From DAXETY01 sp051155755 (GTDB taxonomy: Bacteria > Desulfobacterota > Desulfobacteria > Desulfobacterales > SG8-13): a stretch of DNA of 64,000 nt. A model generated the notes under the pieces. It searched no databases and was not told where the DNA came from. It saw only the letters and a list, made by a program, of their open reading frames with translations. The stretch lies in contig DAXETY010000002.1 of the NCBI GenBank assembly GCA_051155755.1, positions 40,720-104,719 of the forward strand. The letters are read 5' to 3'. Below, piece after piece: positions 36,332 through 44,409 of the stretch (its first letter is position 1; every line of letters starts with the position of its first letter). Position numbers and translations under genes: made by a program.

Positions 36332-37306
36332 ATGATGCGTTCCAAATCGACAATTTTCTGGCTTCTTCTCTGCGCAGTTATGCTGGCGGCCGGACCGGCA
36401 GCGGCCAAAACCACGTTCATCGGCATCGGCACCGGCGGCACCGGCGGGATTTATTATCCCTACGGCGGCGGGGTGGCCGAGATCTGGTCCAAACATGTGC
36501 CCAACGTGAAAGCCGTCGCCGAAGTCACCGGCGCCAGCGTGGAAAACGTGCGGTTGGCCCACCAGGGCGAAACGGTCATCGGTGAAGTCATGGGCGATGT
36601 CGCCGTGGCCGGTATGAAGGGTGAGGGCAAGTTCAAGGGACAGAAGCAAGACATTCTGTCCATGGCCATCATGTATCCCAATCTGCTGCAGGTTGTGACA
36701 CTTAAAAAAAGCGGCATCACGAACATCGAGCAGGTCAAGGGGCGCAACATCAGTACCGGCAGCCCCGGAAGCGGCACCAACTTCATGGCCGAACAGGTGT
36801 TGAAGGCCCTCGACATTCCACTGGATTCTTACAGCGATGCCCGCCTGTCATTCACCGAAAGCGCCAATGCGCTGCGCGACGGCACCATTGAAGTCGGCTT
36901 CTGGTCTGTGGGCCCCGGAACCAGCTCGATTCTGGATCTGGCCACCACCCACGACATTCGGATTCTGGAAATCACTCCCGAACAGGCCCAGAAAATCCTG
37001 GCCTACAACGACACCTACTCCGCCGTTGATTTGTCCGGCGGCGTCTATCCGGGCGTCGATGAAGCCGTGCCGACGATCGGTGTCTGGAACGTGATGATCT
37101 GCCAGGCATCACTGGACAGCGACCTGGTCTACAACCTGGTCAAGGCGCTCTACGAGCACAACGATTACCTGCGCACCATCCATCCCTCGGCGTCCTACAC
37201 CACGCCGGAAAATGCCGTCAAATACTCCCCGATTCCATTGCATCCGGGAACCATCAAGTATTTGACCGAAAAAGGCATCCGTGTTCCGGCCGCGCTGAAC
37301 CCTTAG
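36332..37306 (+). CDS. TAXI-family TRAP transporter substrate-binding protein
   Basis: A 324-residue periplasmic protein. ATG 36332 follows AAAGGAGGT. The signal peptide (FWLLLCAVMLAAGPAAA) is cleaved near residue 24. The TAXI signature follows: FIGIGTGGTGGIYYPYGGGV and then VTGASVENVRLAHQGETVIG, GRNISTGSPGSGTNFMAEQV and GVWNVMICQASLD. Such proteins bind C4-dicarboxylates, glutamate or similar organic acids for a fused TRAP permease, coded downstream. Its perfect ribosome site makes it a candidate target of the anti-SD small RNA at 20100. Confidence 0.92.
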   Translation: MMRSKSTIFWLLLCAVMLAAGPAAAKTTFIGIGTGGTGGIYYPYGGGVAEIWSKHVPNVKAVAEVTGASVENVRLAHQGETVIGEVMGDVAVAGMKGEGKFKGQKQDILSMAIMYPNLLQVVTLKKSGITNIEQVKGRNISTGSPGSGTNFMAEQVLKALDIPLDSYSDARLSFTESANALRDGTIEVGFWSVGPGTSSILDLATTHDIRILEITPEQAQKILAYNDTYSAVDLSGGVYPGVDEAVPTIGVWNVMICQASLDSDLVYNLVKALYEHNDYLRTIHPSASYTTPENAVKYSPIPLHPGTIKYLTEKGIRVPAALNP

Positions 37307-37318
37307 GGGGTCGCTCAA

Positions 37319-37870
37319 TTGACCGGGTCGCAGCTGAGCAAGTGGCTGGCCGTTTTCGCCGGCCCGGTCTGTTTGATCCTTCTGGCCGCCGGGCTGCTGC
37401 CCGGCGGCCTCGAACTGCAGATCCGCCCCGTGACAGAAGGCAGGCCGCCCTTGCTGGTGCTGCCGATGCAGGCCGGCGAACGCTTTACCCTGCATTACTA
37501 TCACTCGGTGGAAAACGCCCCGATCTGGGAAACGCACAGTCTGGATGAAAACGGCACGATCTACATCGAAGAGGAACGATATCTGAAGTTCGGGGCCGGC
37601 ATGGGCAAAATGCCGGGGGTGGGAAAAATGGTTCGCCGCGGCCCTTACGAAGTCATCGAAGACATGCACATGCCCACCGGCAATTTCGTGTTGCGGGTCG
37701 GGAGCCCCGGTGTGGACCACACCGTGATGTGGCGCGGCACCCGTACGAATCTATCGGCAATGGTACCCCACGAGGCGGTGCAGTTCTCCGCCCGTCCGGT
37801 CAGCCTGCTGTACCGGCTGTGGCGCCGGTGGCTGCCGCACCCCGCCACCCCGGCCGCAAGGAGTGCTTGA
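37319..37870 (+). CDS. DUF1850-family protein of the TRAP operon
   Basis: A 183-residue protein starting at TTG 37319 after AGGGGG. One N-terminal hydrophobic segment (LAVFAGPVCLILLAAGLLPG) precedes a beta-rich domain, FTLHYYHSVENAPIWETHSL, then GKMVRRGPYEVIEDM. DUF1850 genes regularly sit between the TAXI binding protein and its permease. The function is unknown; an accessory role in transport is inferred. The TGA stop shares a base with the next ATG. Confidence 0.75.
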   Translation: MTGSQLSKWLAVFAGPVCLILLAAGLLPGGLELQIRPVTEGRPPLLVLPMQAGERFTLHYYHSVENAPIWETHSLDENGTIYIEEERYLKFGAGMGKMPGVGKMVRRGPYEVIEDMHMPTGNFVLRVGSPGVDHTVMWRGTRTNLSAMVPHEAVQFSARPVSLLYRLWRRWLPHPATPAARSA

Positions 37871-39879
37871 TGGCAGAAAACACCACCTCGGATACCGGAA
37901 CGCAGCGTAATCAGACCCTGGTGACGGTCACCGCGGGCGTGGTCACGGCCGTGGCCGTGACCTTAAGCCTCTACCAGCTGTACACCGCCGGCATCGCTGC
38001 CCTGACCGCCCTGGTGCAGCGCTCGATTCACCTGGGGGCCATTTTGACGATCACCTTTCTGACACGTCCGCCCTTCAAGGGCGTCCGCAAAGATCGTCTC
38101 AATTTCTGGTATGTCCTGGACGCATCTCTTGTGGCGGCTTCGATTTACTGCACGGCCTACATCTGTATCAACCTCACCGACATTTTCGAGCGCCAGGGAG
38201 CCTGGCTGCCCAGCGACCTGGTGGTCAGCGTCATCGGCACGCTGCTGGTGATGGAAGCCTGCCGCCGGGTGATCGGCCTGGTGATGACCGGCATCTGCCT
38301 GACCGCCGTTGTCTATGCCATGTACGGGCCCTACATGCCCGAGTTGATCATCCACAAGGGCTACAGCATCACCCGCATCGCCACCACCCTGTGGCTCACC
38401 ACGGAGGGCATCTTCGGCCTGCCCCTGGGCGTGGCGGCCACCTTTGTCTTCGTATTCGTCCTTTTCGGTGCGTTTCTGGAAACCACCGGGGGCGGAAATT
38501 TTTTTATCGACCTGGCCTATGCCCTGACCGGCCGGTTTTCCGGCGGTCCGGCCAAAACCTCGGTGGTGGCTTCCGGTTTCATGGGATCGGTATCCGGTTC
38601 GGCCGTCGGCAATGTGGTGGCCACCGGCTCTTTCACCATCCCGATGATGAAAAAAGTCGGCTACCGGCCCCATGTGGCCGGGGCCATCGAAGCCGCCGCT
38701 TCCACCGGCGGCCAGCTCATGCCGCCGATTATGGGGGCCGGTGCCTTTTTGATGGCCGAGTTCACCAACATCAGCTACCTGAAGATCATCAAGGTCGCCC
38801 TGATGCCCGCCGTCATGTACTACCTGACGGTGTTGATCTTCGTTCACTACGAAGCCCAGAAGTTCGGCCTGATGGGCCAGGCCAAAGAAAACCTGCCGAG
38901 GGCCTGGCGCGTGATCAAAGAAGGACTGCACTTCATCATCCCGGTACTCATCCTGATCTACGTGCTGGTGGCCAATTACTCGCCCATGATGGCCGGTTTT
39001 GTGGCCGTGCTGAGCACGCTGGCCGCCAGCCTGGCCGCCAACGCCGTGCGGTGGTCGGTGGGACGACTGCCGGAGCAGCGGGAGGGCCGGCACATCTCGC
39101 TGGCAGACTTCGTCCGCAAGGAAGGCCTGCTGATCTTCACCGGGCTGGAAAAGGGTGCCAAAAATGCGGTGATGGTATCGGTGGCGTGCGCCGCCGCCGG
39201 CATCATCGTCGGTATGGTTACCCTGACCGGAATGGGGCTCAAGTTTTCCAGCCTGGTGCTGGATCTGAGCTTCGGCATCAAGGCCCTGGCCATCCTGCTG
39301 ATCGGCGCCGCCTCGCTGGTACTGGGCATGGGGCTGCCGGTAACGGCCAGCTACATCGTGCTGGCAACCCTGGCCGGTCCGGCCCTGCTCGACATGGGCG
39401 TGCCCTTGATGGTTTCCCACATGATCGTGTTCTGGTATTCCCAGGATGCCAATGTCACACCGCCGGTGAGTCTGGCCAGTTTCGCCGGCGCCGGGGTGGC
39501 CCGGGCCAATCCCATGCGCACGGCCTTCACCTCCTGGAAGCTGGCCAAGGGATTGTACATCATCCCCATCATCATGGCTTACCGGCCGCTGCTGGGCATG
39601 GGGCCCGAATACGAACTGCTGCACTGGCCGGTCTGGTATACCATCGCGATCACCTCCCTGGGCCTGATGGCGTTCGCATCGGGCATGGAGCGCTGGTGCC
39701 TGCGCCGAGCCACCTGGCCGGAGACCATCCTCTTCTGGCTGGCAGCCGCCGGGCTGTTCTGGCCCACCGTTCCAACCGACATCGCCGGATTGGCCTCACT
39801 GGCCGGTGCTCTGCTGCTGCAGAAGTTTTACCGACCGCAGGAAATCTCGGCCGCGCCGGTGGATACCGCCGGAGGGTAA
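37870..39879 (+). CDS. TRAP transporter fused permease (4TM/12TM)
   Basis: A 669-residue polytopic protein starting at ATG 37870. The N-terminal four-helix part corresponds to the small permease and the rest to the large DctM-like permease, a fusion typical of TAXI systems. Marks: FLETTGGGNFFIDLAYAL, SGSAVGNVVATGSFTIPMMK, EAAASTGGQLMPPIMGAGAF and YSQDANVTPPVSLASFAGAG. It imports an organic acid using the ion gradient. The nearby glutarate module suggests a dicarboxylate, but this is only proximity. Confidence 0.93.
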   Translation: MAENTTSDTGTQRNQTLVTVTAGVVTAVAVTLSLYQLYTAGIAALTALVQRSIHLGAILTITFLTRPPFKGVRKDRLNFWYVLDASLVAASIYCTAYICINLTDIFERQGAWLPSDLVVSVIGTLLVMEACRRVIGLVMTGICLTAVVYAMYGPYMPELIIHKGYSITRIATTLWLTTEGIFGLPLGVAATFVFVFVLFGAFLETTGGGNFFIDLAYALTGRFSGGPAKTSVVASGFMGSVSGSAVGNVVATGSFTIPMMKKVGYRPHVAGAIEAAASTGGQLMPPIMGAGAFLMAEFTNISYLKIIKVALMPAVMYYLTVLIFVHYEAQKFGLMGQAKENLPRAWRVIKEGLHFIIPVLILIYVLVANYSPMMAGFVAVLSTLAASLAANAVRWSVGRLPEQREGRHISLADFVRKEGLLIFTGLEKGAKNAVMVSVACAAAGIIVGMVTLTGMGLKFSSLVLDLSFGIKALAILLIGAASLVLGMGLPVTASYIVLATLAGPALLDMGVPLMVSHMIVFWYSQDANVTPPVSLASFAGAGVARANPMRTAFTSWKLAKGLYIIPIIMAYRPLLGMGPEYELLHWPVWYTIAITSLGLMAFASGMERWCLRRATWPETILFWLAAAGLFWPTVPTDIAGLASLAGALLLQKFYRPQEISAAPVDTAGG

Positions 39880-39904
39880 GAACCCGGCGGGTTTCCGCGC
39901 TTTT

Positions 39905-39964
39905 AAGGAGGTTCAACCAGTGTGTCAGTCCCGGTCCGACGGAGCCCGGCCGGCCCCGCGTTGA
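39905..39964 (+). pseudogene. Orphan ribosome site and 14-codon frame after the TRAP operon
   Basis: AAGGAGGTT at 39905-39913 stands 6 nt before GTG 39920, which opens only 14 codons. TAXI-TRAP operons often end with a universal-stress-protein gene, and this may be the start of one since lost. No similarity remains to prove that. Confidence 0.25.
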
Positions 39965-40092
39965 TTCCGGTCATCGGAGAATGGTTTTGTAGAAGGGCGG
40001 GTCACCGCGCCCGCCAATTGCCGGGGGAAAACTCCTTGCCCGTTCGCTCGCCGCGAAGCGATGTGGCCGGCTTTTGACAATGCCGGCATCGA

Positions 40093-41340
40093 TCAAGCCC
40101 CGTCTCCGGTATCCCGTGTAAAGCCATACAGGATCGCCGCGATTAGCAGGCTTGCTGCGCACACACCGAAGGCAGCTTCGAAAGCCGCCACGCCCAGTGA
40201 AGCCGTGGGAAACCAGGCCTGCATGAACAGGCCCAGTCCCTGTAGAATCACGGCCGGGCCGATCATGGTGAAAAAATTGATGCCGGTCATCGCCGTGCCG
40301 GCTTTTTCCAGGGGCATGCGCTCCTTGATATGGCTGTACATGATGCCCCCGGTGCTGTTCACCAGACCCAGCAGAAAAAAAAGGGCGGCCAGCAGCGGCA
40401 GGCCGGCATGCACCGGCAGCAACGCCAGGACGGCAACCACCACGGCCATGGCCGTGAGCCCCGGTCCCACCACCCGTTTTCGCGACCGAACGCCGCGATC
40501 CGAGATCGCTCCGAAGATCGGGCCCCCGCAAATGAAACCGACGTTCATCAGCAGAATCACGTTGCCCGCGGCCACCGCCGGCAAGCCGGACACCTGCATG
40601 AGAAAAGGTCCGGCATACAGGGTTTGAATGGCGGCATACACCCCATAGCGCACGAAGGTGCCCAGCGATATGATCCAGTAGTCGCGCAGGCGCAACAATT
40701 CCATCAAGGCCATCAGGGCCGGACGCATTCCGGCAGCGGCCGGCCGGCGGGACTCGGCGGCGGAAGGTGCCGGCGGCCGGCCGGGTACCGCCAGGGCAAA
40801 GGCCGCGATCAACAGCAGGTTGACGGCGGCGATGAAAACAAAGGCCATGCGCCAACCGACCGCCTGGGCCAGCAGCACCAGCGGCGTGGCCGCCATGATG
40901 TTGCCGGCCGTCCCCATGGAAAACACCACGGCCGTCAGGGTGGCAAACCGCCCGGGGCCGAACCAGACGGCCAGCAATTTGAAGGTTCCCATCAGATTGC
41001 AGGCCATTCCGATTCCGAGCAGTCCGCGCGCTGTCACCAAACCGGCGGCGGAATCCGCACCAGCGAAGATTACGGCTCCGAGGACCGCCACCAGGTTCAA
41101 CGCGATCATCGTCCGACGCGGACCGATGCGGTCCAGGTAAACGGCGATGGGAATCTGCATCCCGGCGAAGGTATAGAAAAAGGCCGCCGACATGAGGCTC
41201 AATTGCCGGGCATCCAGGGAAAGGTCGGACATCAGCTGCGGGGAGATGACGGCGACAGCCGCACGATAGAATTGCGACAGGACGAACAAAAGCGAGGAGA
41301 TGACAAACAGGAGCCAGCGTCGGTTCAATCGGATCGGCAT
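40093..41340 (-). CDS. MFS transporter of the glutarate module
   Basis: A 415-residue transporter with twelve membrane segments. The N-terminus (RRWLLFVISSLLFVLSQFYR) and VYLDRIGPRRTMIALNLVAV (loop 2-3 signature) fit the anion/organic-acid:cation branch of the MFS. The second-half loop reads FGAISDRGVRSRKRVVGPG. It follows gctA and gctB on the same strand, separated by repeat copy B and about 100 nt more. It may import glutarate or another dicarboxylate; the substrate is not shown by sequence. Confidence 0.78.
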   Translation of the reverse strand: MPIRLNRRWLLFVISSLLFVLSQFYRAAVAVISPQLMSDLSLDARQLSLMSAAFFYTFAGMQIPIAVYLDRIGPRRTMIALNLVAVLGAVIFAGADSAAGLVTARGLLGIGMACNLMGTFKLLAVWFGPGRFATLTAVVFSMGTAGNIMAATPLVLLAQAVGWRMAFVFIAAVNLLLIAAFALAVPGRPPAPSAAESRRPAAAGMRPALMALMELLRLRDYWIISLGTFVRYGVYAAIQTLYAGPFLMQVSGLPAVAAGNVILLMNVGFICGGPIFGAISDRGVRSRKRVVGPGLTAMAVVVAVLALLPVHAGLPLLAALFFLLGLVNSTGGIMYSHIKERMPLEKAGTAMTGINFFTMIGPAVILQGLGLFMQAWFPTASLGVAAFEAAFGVCAASLLIAAILYGFTRDTGDGA

Positions 41341-41436
41341 GACGATTCAGCAGGTTTGATAGGTTGGACGGGCACGATCGATAACCGGTGGGATTCAAGT
41401 GAAACCATTCCGCCCGTGGAAACGCACCCGTTTCAT

Positions 41437-41568
41437 TGTTGCCCAAATCGGGTGCTACTGCAAGTTCAACATCGAAGCACGAAAGTGCTTCTGTCTTTTC
41501 TGGCCAGCGGCAATTGCCGATGGCAAGAAAATTCAAGCCACCCGCTTCGCGGGTGGTTGTTGACTCAG
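41437..41568 (-). repeat. Structured dispersed repeat, copy B (overlaps the gctB stop)
   Basis: The minus strand reads as copy A: CTGAGTCAACAACCACCCGC, hairpin CCACCCGC/GCGGGTGG, a second stem with GCCA/TGGC and CGGC/GCCG pairs, then GAAGCAC/GTGCTTC. The left arm of the last hairpin is missing. Paired changes relative to copy A keep the second stem intact. The first TGA of the element is the stop codon of gctB. Confidence 0.8.
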
Positions 41569-42332
41569 CCCAGAATGAGTCGCTGGGGGTCGCAGACATC
41601 CCGCAGGATTCGCAGTTCCTCGGCCGAAGGAGGTGTAACTTCCTTCACGCGGGACACATCCACCGAAAACTCCATGTTTTCAAGCACCTGTCCGGAGGTG
41701 ACGCCGGGATAACAGCCCTGCAGAAACATCTCGCGGCTGTGTTCATCGAAACCCATCACCGCCATGTTGGTGATCACCGCGGCCGGACCGCCGTCACAAA
41801 GCCCGGCCGCCTCGCGACCGCCGTCGCCGCCCAGCCAGCCGGGGCTGGTGAGATAATCGAGCCGGTTGACGAATTTGCGCTTTTCATGACGCATGAAAAT
41901 CACCGTGCGTCCGACGAACGAAGCGACGTCACAGGCGCCGCCGCTGCCGGAAAAACGGACCCGGGGAGCTTCGTAGGGGCCGATGACCGTGGAGTTCAGA
42001 TTGCCATAGCGATCGATCTGGGCCGCTCCCATGATGCCCACCACCCGTCTTCCGGTGCGTCGATTCTGCATAAAAGCGAAGGCGTCGGCCAGTCCACCGT
42101 TTACCGCCGTCCAGAACATCACCCGCGGATCGGCTACGGCCATCGGGACCTCCTCGAGCCGGGAATCGACGGCACCGGTTTCAAAGAAAATCACGCTATT
42201 GGGGGCACTGATGTGCTTGGCCGCCATGGCGGCCAGCATGGAGATGCCGGTGCCGCAAAACACGATGTCGCCGTCGCGAATCTGCCGGGCCGCGGCAATT
42301 GTCATCATTTCCCGCCGAGTGTAGTTTTCCAT
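41565..42332 (-). CDS. gctB: Glutaconate CoA-transferase beta subunit
   Basis: A 255-residue CoA-transferase subunit. The N-terminus MENYTRREMMTIAAARQI, the stretch SVIFFETGAVD with the likely catalytic Glu51, and GAAQIDRYGNLNSTVIG, FSGSGGACDVAS and TSPGWLGGDGGRE match the Acidaminococcus GctB family closely. It moves CoA from acetyl-CoA to glutaconate or glutarate. The last codons run into repeat copy B, which supplies the stop. It follows gctA by 57 nt. Confidence 0.87.
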   Translation of the reverse strand: MENYTRREMMTIAAARQIRDGDIVFCGTGISMLAAMAAKHISAPNSVIFFETGAVDSRLEEVPMAVADPRVMFWTAVNGGLADAFAFMQNRRTGRRVVGIMGAAQIDRYGNLNSTVIGPYEAPRVRFSGSGGACDVASFVGRTVIFMRHEKRKFVNRLDYLTSPGWLGGDGGREAAGLCDGGPAAVITNMAVMGFDEHSREMFLQGCYPGVTSGQVLENMEFSVDVSRVKEVTPPSAEELRILRDVCDPQRLILG

Positions 42333-42389
42333 CGTTACTCCCGGTATCCTTTTTGAACCAATCCAACCAATTAAACGACTTGGACCAGG

Positions 42390-43367
42390 CTATCGGCGAT
42401 CCAGGTTAACCGCATAGCCCGTGCGCGGATCGGCCTGGATCATCTGCAGCCGTTCCCGGCCGACTTTCTCCAGCAGGCCGGCATGGTCCGAAACCCCGTG
42501 TATGAATTCTTCCAGGTAGCGCAGATGGGCGTCGTCATCGGAAGCGCATCTGCGATAATGGTTCAGATACAGTGGATCGTAATCGTAATGATGGTAGCAG
42601 GCCGTCGGGTAGGCTCCAAACGGCACCGGGACCACGGCATCCACGCAGAAAAACGGAATCTGGTTGCGGTTCGACTCGGCACGCAGCCGATCGCTTTCCA
42701 CCACCGACTCACAGGTGACGATCACACAGCGGGCCGCCTTGGCCTGTTCCACGTCCGCGAACGGCAGCCCTTCGATACGCAGCGTACCGGAGGCGTCACA
42801 CTGCTGCACGTGCAGAATGGTGACGTCGGGATTGATCGCCGGCACCAGCACCAGTTGCGAAGAATCGGTCCAGGTGCCAAACGGGTTTTCAATGACGGCC
42901 AGTTTCCGGTCCGGGATCCGTGGATCGGAGGTTCGCAGGTCTTCGGAAAAGCCCCAGCGTTGGACGATATCGGTGCCGAGTCCCGATCGTGTCGGCAAAA
43001 ACGGCAGTCCCATGGCGCCGGCCATAAAGCGCAGGGTCATCTGGTAATTCGAATAGTCTTCGACTCGCAGCCGGCCGCTTTCCACCGCCCGCCGAAAACG
43101 AATGCAGGTCGGGGCGAACCGCCCGCTGCCGGCATAGGCGATTTCCAGCCCGGCCACGCACCCGGCGCCGACCAGTTCGTCGACCCCCTGCCCGTTGGAA
43201 TGCGCGTACAGATGCAGGTCGCGGCGTCTCTGCCGAATCACCTCGTACACGGCCGCCATTGGATTGCGGTTGATGGTGAATCCACCGATGGAGATGTGGG
43301 CGCCGTCCGGCACGAATCGCCGCACCGCCGTCGCCAGATCCATTATTTTATCATTGCCGGGGTTCAT
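42390..43367 (-). CDS. gctA: Glutaconate CoA-transferase alpha subunit
   Basis: A 325-residue subunit with a CGGAG ribosome site. Blocks shared with GctA are ISIGGFTINRNPMAAVYEVI, MGLPFLPTRSGLGTDI, IENPFGTWTDSSQLVLVPA and PFFCVDAVVPVPFGAYPTAC. With GctB it forms the CoA-transferase that activates glutaconate/glutarate for the dehydrogenase encoded on the facing strand. The start overlaps the 3' end of iclR by 17 nt, so the regulator and the transferase are one transcription unit. Confidence 0.88.
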   Translation of the reverse strand: MNPGNDKIMDLATAVRRFVPDGAHISIGGFTINRNPMAAVYEVIRQRRRDLHLYAHSNGQGVDELVGAGCVAGLEIAYAGSGRFAPTCIRFRRAVESGRLRVEDYSNYQMTLRFMAGAMGLPFLPTRSGLGTDIVQRWGFSEDLRTSDPRIPDRKLAVIENPFGTWTDSSQLVLVPAINPDVTILHVQQCDASGTLRIEGLPFADVEQAKAARCVIVTCESVVESDRLRAESNRNQIPFFCVDAVVPVPFGAYPTACYHHYDYDPLYLNHYRRCASDDDAHLRYLEEFIHGVSDHAGLLEKVGRERLQMIQADPRTGYAVNLDRR

Positions 43368-44184
43368 GATCTCCGCTCCGTCGGGTCGAAGGCCGCATTG
43401 AATCCGGTCCCGGATGGCCGTATCCCATGGCCTCCGACAACTGTGCCGCCGTTTGCCGCAATCGATCGAGGCAGGCGCGTCGATGGTCCCGATTCCGATA
43501 GCGAATCTCCGGTATCGCCAGGCTCAGGGCCGCCAGAACCAGACCGTGATGCCCCAGCACCGGTGCACTTAACGAACCGAGACCCGGCGTTCGCTCTCCC
43601 AGGCTGCCGGCATAACCGCGGCGCCGGATCCGTTCGATTTCGTCCCGCAGTGCCCCGGGGTCGGTGAGCGTGTTCTCCGTCAGCGCAACCAGGTTGACCT
43701 GCTGCAGATAATTCTGGATAAACTCCGGCGGACTGAAGGCCAACAGACATTTGGACGAGGCCCCGGCGTAAAGGGGAGAGCGGTGACCCAGCGGCATTCC
43801 GGCCTTCAATTGCTGGGCGGACTCGACATGCTCGATACAGATTCGCTCCTCGCCGTCGATCACGTTCAAATGAACCGTTTCCTGGGTGAGAGACATTAAA
43901 TCCTGCATTGGCGGCAGGGCCTGCCGGGTGATGGGATAGCGGCTTTGCAGCGCATTAAGAAAACGAAAGTAAACATGGCCCAACCGATACTGCCGGGTGT
44001 GTTCTTCCTGAACGACAAACCCGTATTCTTTCAGGTTCTGCAGCAGGCGCTGAACGGTTGCCGGACTGAGTTTCAGGGCCGCACTCAATTGCCGCACGCC
44101 CCAGACGGGCCGCTCTTCCGTAAATGCCAGGAGAATGCAAAGGGCCTTCTCCACCGAATTCAAGCTTGACGATTTTTGTTTCAT
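43351..44184 (-). CDS. IclR-family transcriptional regulator
   Basis: A 277-residue regulator from ATG 44184 (MKQKSSSLNSVEKALCILLA); an in-frame ATG at 44196 adds four residues. The winged helix-turn-helix spans about 10-65 (WGVRQLSAALKLSPATVQRL) and the IclR effector domain about 80-250 (HLNVIDGEERICIEHVES, LYAGASSKCLLAF). IclR proteins sense aromatic or organic acids. Its promoter overlaps the operator at 44187-44205, and the facing acyl-CoA dehydrogenase operon starts 226 nt away, so it probably controls both. Confidence 0.85.
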   Translation of the reverse strand: MKQKSSSLNSVEKALCILLAFTEERPVWGVRQLSAALKLSPATVQRLLQNLKEYGFVVQEEHTRQYRLGHVYFRFLNALQSRYPITRQALPPMQDLMSLTQETVHLNVIDGEERICIEHVESAQQLKAGMPLGHRSPLYAGASSKCLLAFSPPEFIQNYLQQVNLVALTENTLTDPGALRDEIERIRRRGYAGSLGERTPGLGSLSAPVLGHHGLVLAALSLAIPEIRYRNRDHRRACLDRLRQTAAQLSEAMGYGHPGPDSMRPSTRRSGDHEPRQ

Positions 44185-44186
44185 AA

Positions 44187-44205
44187 TATAAAACATTGTT
44201 TTATA
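44187..44205. promoter_or_regulatory. IclR operator, perfect 9+1+9 inverted repeat
   Basis: TATAAAACA (44187-44195), a central T, then TGTTTTATA. It covers the predicted start point of the iclR transcript and the start codon region, ideal for self-repression. Its AT-rich palindromic form agrees with operators of the IclR family. Confidence 0.6.
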
Positions 44206-44207
44206 AA

Positions 44208-44236
44208 TTTATGCCAGATCGAAAAAGCGGTGTCAA
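44208..44236 (-). promoter_or_regulatory. iclR promoter
   Basis: On the minus strand TTGACA (44236-44231), 17-nt spacer, CATAAA (44213-44208). The start point would fall near 44200, inside the palindrome, leaving a leader of at most about 17 nt. Confidence 0.5.
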
Positions 44237-44274
44237 CCGGATTGTTTGGCTCTTACCGCCCGCGCCGAAAGCCC

Positions 44275-44304
44275 TTGACAGTCGGAACGGCGGATAGCTA
44301 TAGG
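44275..44304 (+). promoter_or_regulatory. Promoter of the glutaryl-CoA dehydrogenase operon
   Basis: TTGACA (44275-44280) with an 18-nt spacer to TATAGG (44299-44304). It gives a leader of about 100 nt before ATG 44410, which has a GGAGGC site. Confidence 0.5.
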
Positions 44305-44409
44305 GTAGCTACATCGATGGGCGATCGTCGCGGCACCGGCAGCTCGATGCATCGCGGCCGCAATCCGGAAAATCGAACCAATCTGATTCAACCCTCATGG
44401 AGGCTGGAA

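Noticed and set aside
37963..39624. Long open frame on the minus strand inside the TRAP permease
   Set aside because: The opposite strand has unmistakable permease motifs. Its His/Gly/Gln-rich composition is typical of antisense frames in GC-rich genes, and no ribosome site was found.
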